Source of the DNA: Burkholderiaceae bacterium
Lineage (GTDB): Bacteria; Pseudomonadota; Gammaproteobacteria; Burkholderiales; Burkholderiaceae_C
Direction: 5' to 3'
Length of the DNA stretch: 19,502 bases
Assembly (NCBI GenBank): GCA_023262365.1
Contig: JALRBF010000147.1
Span: forward strand, 1 to 19,502
A model generated the notes under the pieces. The model did no database searches and was not told the DNA's origin. It saw only the letters and a list, made by a program, of their open reading frames with translations. A program made the translations under genes and the position numbers. Position 1 is the first letter of the stretch. Each line of letters opens with the position of its first letter. Below, one piece after another: positions 6,904 through 15,093 of this stretch.

Positions 6904-8715
6904 TCACAAGCCGGCGGCGCTGCCCTCGCGCCGCGGGTCCACGCCGCCGAGCCATGGCCCCTGCGGTTCGGGGCGGTACAAGATATGTAGCCCGCTGGTC
7001 AGGCTGTTAACTTGCGGCGTGTAGCCCAGCGCCTGCAGGGTTGCCAACGCCGCGGCGTCAAACCGACCTTGCTCGACCCACACCCGGCGGCTGGTGCCCA
7101 CGCCCAGATGCCGTTGTTGCACGGCTTGCGCTGGGTTGAGGCCTTGGTCAAGCATGGCTTGCAGCGCGCGCGCCACGTAGTGAATGATCATGCTGCCGCC
7201 CGGGCTGCCCAGCACGTAGGCCAAGTGCCCGGTGCGCCGGTTCCACACCATCAGCGGCGTCATGGACGAGCGGGGCCGCTTGCCCGGCTGCACCCGGTTG
7301 GCCACGGGACGGCCGGTTGCCGCGTCGTGGGCGGTAAAGCTGAAGTCGGTGAGTTGGTTGTTAAGCAAAAACCCGTCCACCATCAGCCGCGCGCCAAATG
7401 CGCTTTCAATCGACGAAGTTAGGCTCACCGCACGGCCCTGGGCATCGACCACGCTGATGTGCGTGGTGCCGTATTCGGGCTGCTCGGGCATGGCCGCGGC
7501 CGCTGGCGTGGACGTCGCCGCAGGCCACCAAGGGCTGGGGTCACCGGCTTGCACCTGCGCCGCAGCCGTTGATTGAATCAGGGCGGCCCGGTGCCGCAGG
7601 TAGCCCGGCGCAAGCAAACTGCGCCAATCCCCCGCAGGTGCTGGCACAAACGCTGGGTCGGCCACGTAAAGGGCGCGGTCAGCAAAGCTCAGCCGCGCCG
7701 CTTCAAGATACGTCAGCCAGGTTAGCGCATCGTTACCCGCGGCGATGCGCGAGATGGCAAGGATTTGTGCCACCGCCAGGGTGCCCGAGCTTGGCGGTGG
7801 CATGCCACAAATGGTGTAAGGGATACCGGGCTTGCTTGTGTAGTCAAAGCACATGGCCTCGCTGACGCGGGGCTGGTACGCCAGCAAGTCGTGGCGTTGC
7901 AAGCGGCCGGGGTTGGTGGCGTGTTGGCGCACCGCCTGCACCATGCGCTGGGCAAGGGGGCCGTCGTACAGCGCGGCGCTGCCCTCGCGCGCCAGGCGCA
8001 TGAGTACCGCGGCCAGGCGCGGGTTGGTAAGCCAGTGGCCCACCGGCACGGCGTTGCCATCGCCAAGGTAATACAGCGCCGCGGCCTGTGGGTCTTGCCT
8101 GAGAAACCGGTCTTTTTGCAGCAATTGATGCAAGCGGGGCGACACCGCAAAGCCCTGGCTGGCCAGCGCAATGGCTGGCTCAAACAAGGTGGCCCACGGC
8201 AAGCTGCCGTGGCGTTGATGCGCCTGCTCCAGCGCCTTGACCAATCCCGGCACCCCCACGGCCCGACCGCCCACCATGGCCTGGGCAAACGGCATGGGCT
8301 TGCCATCAACCCAAAACAAATCCTCGGTGGCTGTCTGCGGCGCCACCTCGCGGCCGTCAATGGCGGTCACGTGCGTGCCGTCAAAATGCAGCACAAAGCC
8401 GCCACCGCCCAGCCCGCTGGATTGCGGCTCCACCAACGCCAGCACCCACTGCGCGGCGATGGCTGCGTCCATTGCGGAGCCACCTTGCGCCAGCATGCGC
8501 GCGCCAGCCTGTGAGGCCAGCGGGTTGGCACTGACCACCGCATAACGCGAGTGGCGCGTGGCCGGCTGGGCCGCACGCAAGCCAGTGGCCGCCTCGGGGG
8601 CAATCGCCGCGGCAGTTTGTGCCACGCCTGGGCCGGGCCCGAGCAGGGCGCCTATCCATAGCACGGCCACGGCCCAACGCGGCCAACCCACACGTGGCGA
8701 GGCCGGGTAACTCAT
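6904..8715 (-). CDS. ggt: Gamma-glutamyltransferase (glutathione hydrolase), secreted
   Basis: The 603-residue precursor fits the family (about 570-620). A signal peptide covers the first 32 residues or so: a hydrophobic run WAVAVLWIGALLG ending in GVAQ. DGREVAP (the conserved substrate-binding arginine) is near residue 122. The autoprocessing site EYGTTHISVVD places the nucleophile at Thr417, the predicted first residue of the small subunit. GSPGGSMII follows in the small subunit. Such enzymes hydrolyse gamma-glutamyl bonds of glutathione and its conjugates in the periplasm, or transfer the glutamyl group. The ATG at 8715 overlaps the upstream SDR stop as ATGA, which implies translational coupling and argues against the longer in-frame start at 8766. 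It is the last gene of the minus-strand run. Its place beside catabolic genes suggests processing of glutathione adducts or other gamma-glutamyl compounds, which is inference. Confidence 0.93.
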   Translation of the reverse strand: MSYPASPRVGWPRWAVAVLWIGALLGPGPGVAQTAAAIAPEAATGLRAAQPATRHSRYAVVSANPLASQAGARMLAQGGSAMDAAIAAQWVLALVEPQSSGLGGGGFVLHFDGTHVTAIDGREVAPQTATEDLFWVDGKPMPFAQAMVGGRAVGVPGLVKALEQAHQRHGSLPWATLFEPAIALASQGFAVSPRLHQLLQKDRFLRQDPQAAALYYLGDGNAVPVGHWLTNPRLAAVLMRLAREGSAALYDGPLAQRMVQAVRQHATNPGRLQRHDLLAYQPRVSEAMCFDYTSKPGIPYTICGMPPPSSGTLAVAQILAISRIAAGNDALTWLTYLEAARLSFADRALYVADPAFVPAPAGDWRSLLAPGYLRHRAALIQSTAAAQVQAGDPSPWWPAATSTPAAAAMPEQPEYGTTHISVVDAQGRAVSLTSSIESAFGARLMVDGFLLNNQLTDFSFTAHDAATGRPVANRVQPGKRPRSSMTPLMVWNRRTGHLAYVLGSPGGSMIIHYVARALQAMLDQGLNPAQAVQQRHLGVGTSRRVWVEQGRFDAAALATLQALGYTPQVNSLTSGLHILYRPEPQGPWLGGVDPRREGSAAGL

Positions 8716-9452
8716 GGCGCGATTACCTGACCATTCCACGCCAACAACTCGCCGCTTTGCTCGCATGGGGCTTGGTCTAGCACGGTCAGTAAATGATGCG
8801 CAGCTTGGGCCGGCGCGCTAAGTTGCCCCGGCCTTAGCGACGATTGAAAAGGTTGCGATAACTGTGTGTCCACCGTGCCCGGATGCAGCGCGACACACAA
8901 CGCCAGCGGGTGACGGCGCGCCAGCTCGATGGCGAAGTTTTTAATGATCATGTTGAGCGCCGCCTTGGACGCGCGGTAGCCGTGCCAGCCGCCGAGTCGG
9001 TTGTCCGAAACCGAACCCACCTTGGCCGACAACGCCGCAAAAATGCCACGCGTGGTGGTGGGCAACAACGGCAACATGTGCTTGCCAATGAGCGCCGGGC
9101 CAATCGTGTTATGCGCAAACCACTGGGCCAGGGCAGCGCCGTCGAGTGCGCGAAAGGTCTTCTCTGGCTTGACCAATGGGCCGTGCAGCAACCCCGTGGC
9201 CACCAGCACCATGTCCACCGTGCCTGCGGCTTGCTGCATGTGCTGGGCGGCCTGGGCAATTGAGGCTTCTTGATTCAGGTCAAAGACAAAGGGCGTCACC
9301 TTGGGCGAGGCGGCCTGTAGCGGGCGCCGCGACCCGGCAAACACGCGCGCGCAGGCGGCGTCGTTAACCAAGGCGTTGAGCAAGGCCGCGCCCACGCCCC
9401 CCGTGGCGCCAAACAGCGCCACCTGGTATCGGGCGCCAAGCGATTGCATCAT
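8712..9452 (-). CDS. Short-chain dehydrogenase/reductase (C-factor-like SDR)
   Basis: This 246-residue protein has the classical SDR layout: GATGGVG at 15-21 for NAD(P) binding, N115 in the helix-4 position, S142 in LSAKVGS, and the catalytic YRASK at 159-163. The post-catalytic sequence ALHPGTVDTQLSQPF resembles the CsgA/C-factor-like SDR group, whose members reduce or oxidise varied carbonyl or alcohol substrates. Two adjacent ATG codons (9452 and 9449) are possible starts; neither has a strong ribosome site. It lies 24 bases downstream of the DctM stop and overlaps the gamma-glutamyltransferase start by four bases, so it is co-expressed with both. Substrate and cofactor preference are not evident. 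Confidence 0.88.
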   Translation of the reverse strand: MMQSLGARYQVALFGATGGVGAALLNALVNDAACARVFAGSRRPLQAASPKVTPFVFDLNQEASIAQAAQHMQQAAGTVDMVLVATGLLHGPLVKPEKTFRALDGAALAQWFAHNTIGPALIGKHMLPLLPTTTRGIFAALSAKVGSVSDNRLGGWHGYRASKAALNMIIKNFAIELARRHPLALCVALHPGTVDTQLSQPFQSSLRPGQLSAPAQAAHHLLTVLDQAPCEQSGELLAWNGQVIAP

Positions 9453-9476
9453 GAGTCCAGCCGTGGGCGGCGCACG

Positions 9477-10790
9477 CTACATCCAGCCCAACTGCTTGGG
9501 CAACCACAGGCTAAGCGAGGGAAACACCAGCAACAACACCAAGCGCACCAAGTCGGCCACCAAAAACGGTGTAACCCCTTTAAAAATCGTCTTAAGCGGC
9601 AAGTCTTTGGCCATGCCGTGCAGCACGAACACATTGATGCCAATGGGCGGCGTGATCATGCCCAATTCAATCACCACAATGTTGATCACCCCCCACCACA
9701 CCGGGTCGTACCCCAAACCAATGATGATGGGATACACAAACGGCAAGGTGAGCACCATGGCGGCGATGGTGTCGAAAATCGAGCCAAGAATCAAAAAAAA
9801 CACCATCAACAACGCAAGGACCATCCAGCCGGGCAGCTGCATGCTTTCTATCCACGTCACGATGGCCTCGGGCAAGCCCGACAGCGTGGCGAAGTACGAA
9901 AACACCGAGGCGCCGATGATGATGACGAATATCAAGCCGGTGTTGGCTGCGGTGTCGCTTAGCGAGGCCAAAAAATTGTGGGTGGTCAAGCGCTTGCGCA
10001 GCCAGGCCAACAAAAACGCCACCGAGGCGCCCACCGAGGCGGCCTCACTGACGGTAAAGATGCCGGTATAAATGCCACCCGAGACCACCACGGCAAGCAA
10101 CACCACGGCCCAGCTCGAGCGTGCGGTTTGGCGCCGCTGCTGCCAGCTGGCTTGGGTCTCGTTGGGAGCCAGGGCCGGATAACGCCGCACCGCCACGGCA
10201 ATGGCCACAAAGTACAACACCACCGCCAACAGCCCCGGCACGATTGCCGCCAAAAATAAAGCGATGATGGAGTTCTCGGTCAAGATGGCATACAGAATCA
10301 TCACCACCGAGGGCGGAATAATCATGCCCAGCGTGCCCCCCGAGGCAATGGCTCCCGCCGCAATGGACTGCGCGTAGCCGCGAGAGAGCATTTGCGGCAA
10401 CGCAATTTTGGCCATGGTGGCGGTGGTGGCCACCGAAGAGCCACATATGGCACCAAAGCCAGCACACGCGGCAATGGTGGCAAACAGCAAGCCGCCCTTA
10501 AAGTGTCCCACCGCAACGTGGGCCAAGCGGTACAACTCGTCCGACAGCCCGCCCGCGTGCGCCAGGTTGCCCATAAGCAAAAACATGGCGATCACCGCCA
10601 AGCCTTCGGCTGCCATGGCCGCCGAGGGCTCAGTGGCCAACAAGGTAAGGGCGGGCTCAAAGCCAATAATCAAGCCCGTGCCCACCACGCCCACCACCCC
10701 CATGGCAATACCCACGGGCACATGCAGCACAATCATGATGAACATGGCCAGCAGGCCAAGCGTGGCCGTCAGAATGGGGTCGTCGGTCAA
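9477..10790 (-). CDS. dctM: TRAP transporter large permease subunit (DctM family)
   Basis: The 437-residue integral membrane protein matches DctM length and composition, with about 12 hydrophobic segments. Family-like stretches include HVPVGIAMGVVG near the N-terminus, CGSSVATTATMAKIALPQM (substrate/sodium-site region) and GGTLGMIIPPSVVMILYAILTENSI. The C-terminus has MITPPIGINVFVLHG. It transports the ligand presented by DctP, driven by the sodium gradient, together with the DctQ subunit. The start appears to be TTG at 10790: it yields the usual short lead-in (MTDDPILTATLG) before the first helix, whereas the first in-frame ATG, at 10745, would cut into that helix. The gene begins 16 bases after the DctQ stop. 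Confidence 0.94.
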   Translation of the reverse strand: MTDDPILTATLGLLAMFIMIVLHVPVGIAMGVVGVVGTGLIIGFEPALTLLATEPSAAMAAEGLAVIAMFLLMGNLAHAGGLSDELYRLAHVAVGHFKGGLLFATIAACAGFGAICGSSVATTATMAKIALPQMLSRGYAQSIAAGAIASGGTLGMIIPPSVVMILYAILTENSIIALFLAAIVPGLLAVVLYFVAIAVAVRRYPALAPNETQASWQQRRQTARSSWAVVLLAVVVSGGIYTGIFTVSEAASVGASVAFLLAWLRKRLTTHNFLASLSDTAANTGLIFVIIIGASVFSYFATLSGLPEAIVTWIESMQLPGWMVLALLMVFFLILGSIFDTIAAMVLTLPFVYPIIIGLGYDPVWWGVINIVVIELGMITPPIGINVFVLHGMAKDLPLKTIFKGVTPFLVADLVRLVLLLVFPSLSLWLPKQLGWM

Positions 10791-10806
10791 GTCAGGTGTC
10801 CCGGGT

Positions 10807-11340
10807 TCATGGCGCCACGGCCGGTGTTTGGGTTGATGCGCTCAGGCGCCATGCGCGTCGCGTCCAGCGCAAGCACACCAGTCCTTGCACGGGTAAGCAC
10901 AACAGCATGATGCCCGAGGTCACCCACCACCAAGGCGCCAACGCCAGCGCCACGGTGCCGGTGGAGCGTCCGGCTGCACCGTAGTCAGCCGTCATCAGCA
11001 CAAACTGCCAGGCCAGCACCACAAAAAAAGCCAGCGTTACCCATGCGGCCAAGGTTTCAAACCAAGCGTTGGCTTTGGCTCCAAGCACGGTGCCAAGCAC
11101 TCGCACCGTGACATTGCTTTGCCGCCACAGCCCGGCAGGAAAGCAGCTGGCAATGACCACCGGAAACACCAATTCACCGTAGTCCGAAAACCCGGCAATA
11201 CGCGGTGCGCCCAGGTGCCGTGCCGCACCATCGTAAAAAATCATCATGCCCATGAACCACAGCCCGGCAAAGCCCACCAACGCCAGCCGTTGGGTGACTT
11301 GGTCCAGCCAGTCCGCGCCATCAACCGATGGGGAGTTCAT
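10807..11340 (-). CDS. dctQ: TRAP transporter small permease subunit (DctQ family)
   Basis: At 177 residues with four hydrophobic segments (about 24-40, 55-70, 98-115 and 138-156), this has the length and topology of DctQ, the small membrane subunit that scaffolds the DctM transport domain. The segment FSDYGELVFPVVIASCFPAGLWRQSNVTV resembles the family pattern around helix 2. It sits between DctP and DctM in the standard order, 12 bases after the DctP stop. Sequence conservation in DctQ is low, so position and topology carry much of the call. No strong ribosome site precedes the ATG at 11340, suggesting re-initiation by ribosomes finishing DctP. Confidence 0.9.
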   Translation of the reverse strand: MNSPSVDGADWLDQVTQRLALVGFAGLWFMGMMIFYDGAARHLGAPRIAGFSDYGELVFPVVIASCFPAGLWRQSNVTVRVLGTVLGAKANAWFETLAAWVTLAFFVVLAWQFVLMTADYGAAGRSTGTVALALAPWWWVTSGIMLLCLPVQGLVCLRWTRRAWRLSASTQTPAVAP

Positions 11341-11352
11341 GCCACGCGCGGC

Positions 11353-12360
11353 TTAGCGAATGTCTTTTAAGATTTTCTGGGCCGCGTCGTAAACCTTTTG
11401 CCCGTTAGGCGTTTTAGCAATCCAGTCGCGGTGCACGGCTTGGGCCGCTTGCGCGTACTGGGCCAACGTGGCGGCGTTTGGCGTGACGATTTCAATGCGG
11501 CCTTCTTTACGTACATCGGCGCGTATTTGTTCGCCCAACGCGGTGTAGGCCGCCCCGCCAGCCTTGGCCATGGGCATGCTGCCGTGCTTCATGATGGCAG
11601 CCTGCACCTTGGGGCTTAGGCTGTCCCATTTCTTTTGGTTCATCAACAGCAAAAATGGAATCGCCCCCGCTGGCACAGCATGGGCCTGATTGACCAAGGG
11701 CATGGTTTTAAAGGTGCGCATCCCGGTCCAGCCTTGAATTACACCGTCAATGGTTCCGCGGTTCAAGGCTTCGTTCATCTCACCCGAACTTAGCGTTTGC
11801 GGCGCCGCACCCAAACTGGTGAGCCAACTGGCGTGAATGCCACCGGCTGAGCGTATTTTTTTGTTTTTCAAATCGCCAAGATTGGCCACCTTCTCCCGCA
11901 TGAACAAGGCGTTGGGCTCGGCGGCAAAAAACCCAATCACATGAACCCCATCAAAGCCGCTCAGCAAGCCCATTTCATGCAGCCGCCAGCCCACCACCGA
12001 CGCTTCTTCAGCGGTTTGAAACAAAAACGGCAATTCAAACAGCCCCATTTCCGGAAATTGCCCTGCGGTGTAGCCCGGCAGCACCCAGCTGACGTCAATC
12101 ACGCCATTACGGGTGAGTTCAAACTGCTTAAACGGGCTTTTGCCGAGCGTACCGCCCCAAAATCCTTTGAGGCCGACTTCATCGCCTACATCTTGACTGA
12201 CCGCGTCCATCCACGGCTTGATGACCTTGGCCACACCCACCGATTGAGCCGGCACAAAGGTGCCCACCTTAATCATTTCTTTGGCAGTGGCCAGCGTAAC
12301 AGTGGCCGCCAAGCCAACGGCTAGGGTGCAGCGAACGGCGGTTTGAAGGAATGTGTACAT
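11353..12360 (-). CDS. dctP: TRAP transporter substrate-binding protein (DctP family)
   Basis: The 335-residue periplasmic receptor has a signal peptide of about 26 residues (AVGLAATVTLATA, cut before KEMIKVGTF). Family landmarks include the ELTRNGVIDVSWVLPGY segment (80-97), FELPFLF (108-114) and NKKIRSAGG, which puts R170 at the position of the arginine that grips the ligand carboxylate in most DctP proteins. That suggests an organic-acid ligand, which is inference from the family. The ATG at 12360 is chosen over an upstream reading of the frame because a strong AAGGAG site (complement of 12370-12375) sits nine bases away and the signal peptide starts directly. DctQ and DctM follow, completing a standard three-part system. 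Confidence 0.94.
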   Translation of the reverse strand: MYTFLQTAVRCTLAVGLAATVTLATAKEMIKVGTFVPAQSVGVAKVIKPWMDAVSQDVGDEVGLKGFWGGTLGKSPFKQFELTRNGVIDVSWVLPGYTAGQFPEMGLFELPFLFQTAEEASVVGWRLHEMGLLSGFDGVHVIGFFAAEPNALFMREKVANLGDLKNKKIRSAGGIHASWLTSLGAAPQTLSSGEMNEALNRGTIDGVIQGWTGMRTFKTMPLVNQAHAVPAGAIPFLLLMNQKKWDSLSPKVQAAIMKHGSMPMAKAGGAAYTALGEQIRADVRKEGRIEIVTPNAATLAQYAQAAQAVHRDWIAKTPNGQKVYDAAQKILKDIR

Positions 12361-12369
12361 CAGGGTTGT

Positions 12370-12375
12370 CTCCTT
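12370..12375 (-). promoter_or_regulatory. Strong ribosome binding site for DctP
   Basis: The complement reads AAGGAG, nine bases before the DctP ATG at 12360 and just after the aldehyde dehydrogenase stop (12381-12383). It excludes the longer in-frame reading that extends back to 12552, which is antisense-like and arginine-rich. It is among the strongest sites in the operon, as expected for a binding protein made in excess over its permease. Confidence 0.75.
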
Positions 12376-12380
12376 TTTGG

Positions 12381-13880
12381 TTAGGCTTGTTTGCCCAGTG
12401 CCCTCAAGGGCGGCGGGCTTTTTGGCATCGTAATGGTTTTTTCTTCGGTATAAAAGCGCTCGCAGGCCTGGCCGCCTTCGCGGCCTACGCCGGAGGCTTG
12501 CATGCCGCCAAAGGGCGCACGCAACTCGCGCATCATGGGCGTGTTCACCCACACCACGCCGCTGCGCATGGATTCGCTGACGTGCGTGACCGTGGGCAGA
12601 TGGTCAGACCATACATACGAGACCAGGCCATACGCGGTGTCGTTGGCCATCGCAATGGCCTGCTCGGTGGTGTCGAACGATAAAAATGTGGCAAATGGGC
12701 CAAAAATTTCTTCTTGTGCCACCTTTGCGTTACCCGTGGGCACGTGCGCGGCGGTGGGCTCAATAAAGTAACCGTTGCCCAAATCGTCGCGGCGGCCTCC
12801 ACCGGTGAGCAGCCGGCCATTGTCGGCGGCCACACTGGCGGCGAAGCCCAGCACCCGGTTCATGTGCGCCAGCGAGGCTAGCGGCCCCAGCTCGGTGTCC
12901 TCAGCCGTGGGGTCGCCCACCCGAAGGCGTTGCGCGCGCTGCACAAAGCGTTCAACAAACGCGTCAAAAATGCTGGACTGCACCAAAATGCGTGACCCAG
13001 CCAAACACTGTTGGCCGTTGTTAGAAAAAATGCCCAGCAGCGCACCATCCAGGGCGCGCTCCACGTCGGCGGAGGCAAAAATGATGTTGGCCGATTTGCC
13101 GCCCAACTCCATGGTGCACGGCGTGAGATGACGGCCCGCCGTGGCCATGATGGTGCGCCCGGTGTGCGTGCCCCCGGTAAAGCTGATCACGTCCACCTCG
13201 GGCTGGTCAACCAGCGCATGGCCGGTGACGTGGCCGCGCCCGTTGACCAAATGAATCACCCCATCGGGCAGCACGTCTTGCAGCAGTTGCACCAGGCGCG
13301 CCAACGCCAATGGGGTTTGCTCGCTGGGTTTGACCACGCATGTATTGCCAAAGGCCAGCGCCGCGGCGATCTTCATCGAGGCCAGGGCCACGGGTGCGTT
13401 CCAGGGTGCGATGAGGGCCGCCACGCCCACCGGCATGCGCGCCACCGTGGTGAGGTAGCCCGCCGACTGGTCGTAGCGCGCACCTTGGGCTTGGCCAATG
13501 TATTCGGCAAAAAACTTAAAGTTATAGGCCGCGCGCTCCATGTGGCGCGACTTGAGCTCACGCAACAGCAAACCCGTGGCGGCGCACTCCAGGCGCGCCA
13601 GTTCGTCGGCGTGGTCCAAAATGACCTGGCGGCACGCGTACAAGTGGGCTTGGCGTTGCTCCACGCTCAAACTGGCCCATGGGCCTTTGTCAAAGGCGCG
13701 CCTGGCCGCTGCCACGGCTTGGGCCACGGTTTGGGGCGAATCCTCAATGAGGGTGGCAATTTGCTCACCACTGGCCGGGTAAAAAACAGGCAACTCGGGC
13801 CCCCCTCCAGCCGATGGCGCACCCGCCACCAAGCCCTGCACCCGGGTGGGTGGCGTAATCGGAAGGTCAAAGCTTGGCAT
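12381..13880 (-). CDS. NAD(P)-dependent aldehyde dehydrogenase (HpaE-like)
   Basis: The 499-residue protein carries all core residues of the aldehyde dehydrogenase superfamily: N161 in APWNAP, K184 in VVKPSEQ, FTGGT at 234-238 for cofactor binding, the general base E258 in MELGGKS, and the catalytic C292 in NNGQQCLAGSR. It oxidises an aldehyde to an acid in the cytoplasm. The stretches AAYNFKFFAEYIG and NIIFASADVERALDGALLGIFS resemble HpaE, the semialdehyde dehydrogenase of homoprotocatechuate catabolism, and related muconate semialdehyde dehydrogenases. That points to an aromatic-pathway semialdehyde or aryl aldehyde but does not prove it. It lies 22 bases after the hydroxylase stop and 20 bases before DctP. 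It would be the natural partner of the XylB-like alcohol dehydrogenase in the same run. Confidence 0.92.
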   Translation of the reverse strand: MPSFDLPITPPTRVQGLVAGAPSAGGGPELPVFYPASGEQIATLIEDSPQTVAQAVAAARRAFDKGPWASLSVEQRQAHLYACRQVILDHADELARLECAATGLLLRELKSRHMERAAYNFKFFAEYIGQAQGARYDQSAGYLTTVARMPVGVAALIAPWNAPVALASMKIAAALAFGNTCVVKPSEQTPLALARLVQLLQDVLPDGVIHLVNGRGHVTGHALVDQPEVDVISFTGGTHTGRTIMATAGRHLTPCTMELGGKSANIIFASADVERALDGALLGIFSNNGQQCLAGSRILVQSSIFDAFVERFVQRAQRLRVGDPTAEDTELGPLASLAHMNRVLGFAASVAADNGRLLTGGGRRDDLGNGYFIEPTAAHVPTGNAKVAQEEIFGPFATFLSFDTTEQAIAMANDTAYGLVSYVWSDHLPTVTHVSESMRSGVVWVNTPMMRELRAPFGGMQASGVGREGGQACERFYTEEKTITMPKSPPPLRALGKQA

Positions 13881-13902
13881 GTGGTGTTACCTCAGCGGTG
13901 TG

Positions 13903-15093
13903 TTAAGCCAGTGCCTGCGCGCGCCGCAAGCCCTCAATCATGGACGAGCGCAGCAAAAACGGCCGCGCCTTTTGCGGGTCAGCGGCCACGCGTTGCAGCT
14001 CCAGCAACTGTTGCCGCTTGTCTTGCGTGCTTGCGTCCATCATGCGTTGGCGGTTGGCGTGGGCTTGGCCGCCAATGTCCTCCACGGCAATCGGTCGGCG
14101 CTGGCGCTCGTATTGCTGCAGCGTGTCCAATGGCGCACCGTTGGCCACTTGCACCAGTTTGTCAGCCAAATTCCACGCATCGTGAATGCCGCCGTTCATG
14201 CCCATGCCGCCTTTGGGGCTGTTTAAATGCGCGGCATCGCCAGCCAGCACCAAGCGGTCGCGCCAGTAGCCACTGGCCACCCGCCGATGCACCCGATAGA
14301 CCCGCTTCTCGACGATTGGCACCTGCACACCTTGACCCAAAATCTCTTGCATCTGCGCGGCAATCGCCGCTGGCGTCATGGCCTCTTCGGCGCTTTGGCC
14401 GGGTAGGGGATACAGCGAGACGCGCCACACATCGGGCAAGCGCAACAGCGAAAAGGTACCCACTGGCTTCCAGATGTAATTCACCCCCGATAGACCTTGC
14501 AGGTGCTCCTCAAACGCAAAGTGTGTGGTGGCCAAAATGGTGGTCTCGGGATAGGTTTGACCGTCAAAAGTTGCCTGCATGGCCTCGCGCACCACGCTGC
14601 GGGCACCGTCGCACCCCACCACCAGCGCGGCGCGGTGCTCGGCTTGGGCGGTCACCACTGTCACGCCGTCGGCGTCGGCGCGCAGCGCCGTCACCATTTG
14701 CCCAAACTCGCATACCTCAGCGGGTAAGCGCGCGTGCAGCGCCCGGCTGAGCACGGCTTGCCGGCATTGCAGTCGATACGGGTGGTCGGTGTCTTGCGTC
14801 AGCACGCCCAAATCAAACTCAGCACGCTCGCCGCTGGGGTGTAAACGTATTTGCCACGTGGGCGTAACTTGGCCGTGCGCGTGTAGGGTTTGGGTAATGC
14901 CCGAGGGGGCGAACATGTCCAGCGTGGGCGGATGAAAAGTGGAGGCACGCAACTGATCGGTGATGTCGGCATCGGACTCCAACACACGCACGGGTAGCCC
15001 CGCTAACGTAAGGCGCCACGCCAAGGTCAGCCCTACCGGGCCCGCCCCCACAATCACCACCGGCTGCTGCGGTGTAATGGAGACGCCAGTCAC
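13903..15093 (-). CDS. FAD-dependent hydroxylase (PHBH fold), short form
   Basis: This 396-residue group A flavoprotein monooxygenase has GAGPVG at 16-21, GCDGARSVVRE from 160 (DG motif) and GDAAHLNSPKGGMGMNGGIHDAWNLADKL from 285 (GD motif). It lacks the C-terminal thioredoxin-like domain of the other two hydroxylases in the window and is about 130-150 residues shorter, as in PHBH, UbiH and salicylate-type enzymes. The start is GTG at 15093; it overlaps the stop of the upstream MetE-like gene as GTGA, a strong sign of translational coupling and likely of shared function. The RASTFHPPTLDMF stretch after the FAD domain is typical of aromatic-ring hydroxylases. Substrate unknown. Confidence 0.9.
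   Translation of the reverse strand: MTGVSITPQQPVVIVGAGPVGLTLAWRLTLAGLPVRVLESDADITDQLRASTFHPPTLDMFAPSGITQTLHAHGQVTPTWQIRLHPSGERAEFDLGVLTQDTDHPYRLQCRQAVLSRALHARLPAEVCEFGQMVTALRADADGVTVVTAQAEHRAALVVGCDGARSVVREAMQATFDGQTYPETTILATTHFAFEEHLQGLSGVNYIWKPVGTFSLLRLPDVWRVSLYPLPGQSAEEAMTPAAIAAQMQEILGQGVQVPIVEKRVYRVHRRVASGYWRDRLVLAGDAAHLNSPKGGMGMNGGIHDAWNLADKLVQVANGAPLDTLQQYERQRRPIAVEDIGGQAHANRQRMMDASTQDKRQQLLELQRVAADPQKARPFLLRSSMIEGLRRAQALA

Noticed and set aside
6890..6906. Possible bidirectional terminator between the convergent hydroxylase and ggt
   Set aside because: The 11-base gap contains the palindrome GGCGCGCC but no stem-loop of useful length and no T tract.
8716..8766. A start at 8766 for the gamma-glutamyltransferase
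   Set aside because: It would place 17 extra residues before the signal peptide and overlap the SDR by 55 bases; the ATGA overlap at 8712-8715 is the usual coupling arrangement.
9301..10071. A 256-codon plus-strand frame over the SDR and DctM genes
   Set aside because: It spans the antisense of two well-supported genes and has no domain or ribosome site.
12361..12552. A longer N-terminus for DctP reaching back to 12552
   Set aside because: It would overlap the aldehyde dehydrogenase C-terminus on the same strand, put 64 Arg-rich residues before the signal peptide and bury a strong ribosome site.
13011..14750. A 579-codon open frame on the plus strand
   Set aside because: It runs antisense through the aldehyde dehydrogenase and the short hydroxylase, both of which have complete catalytic motifs. 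Its product is rich in Arg, His, Gly and Ala with no recognisable domain, as expected from GC-rich antisense sequence.
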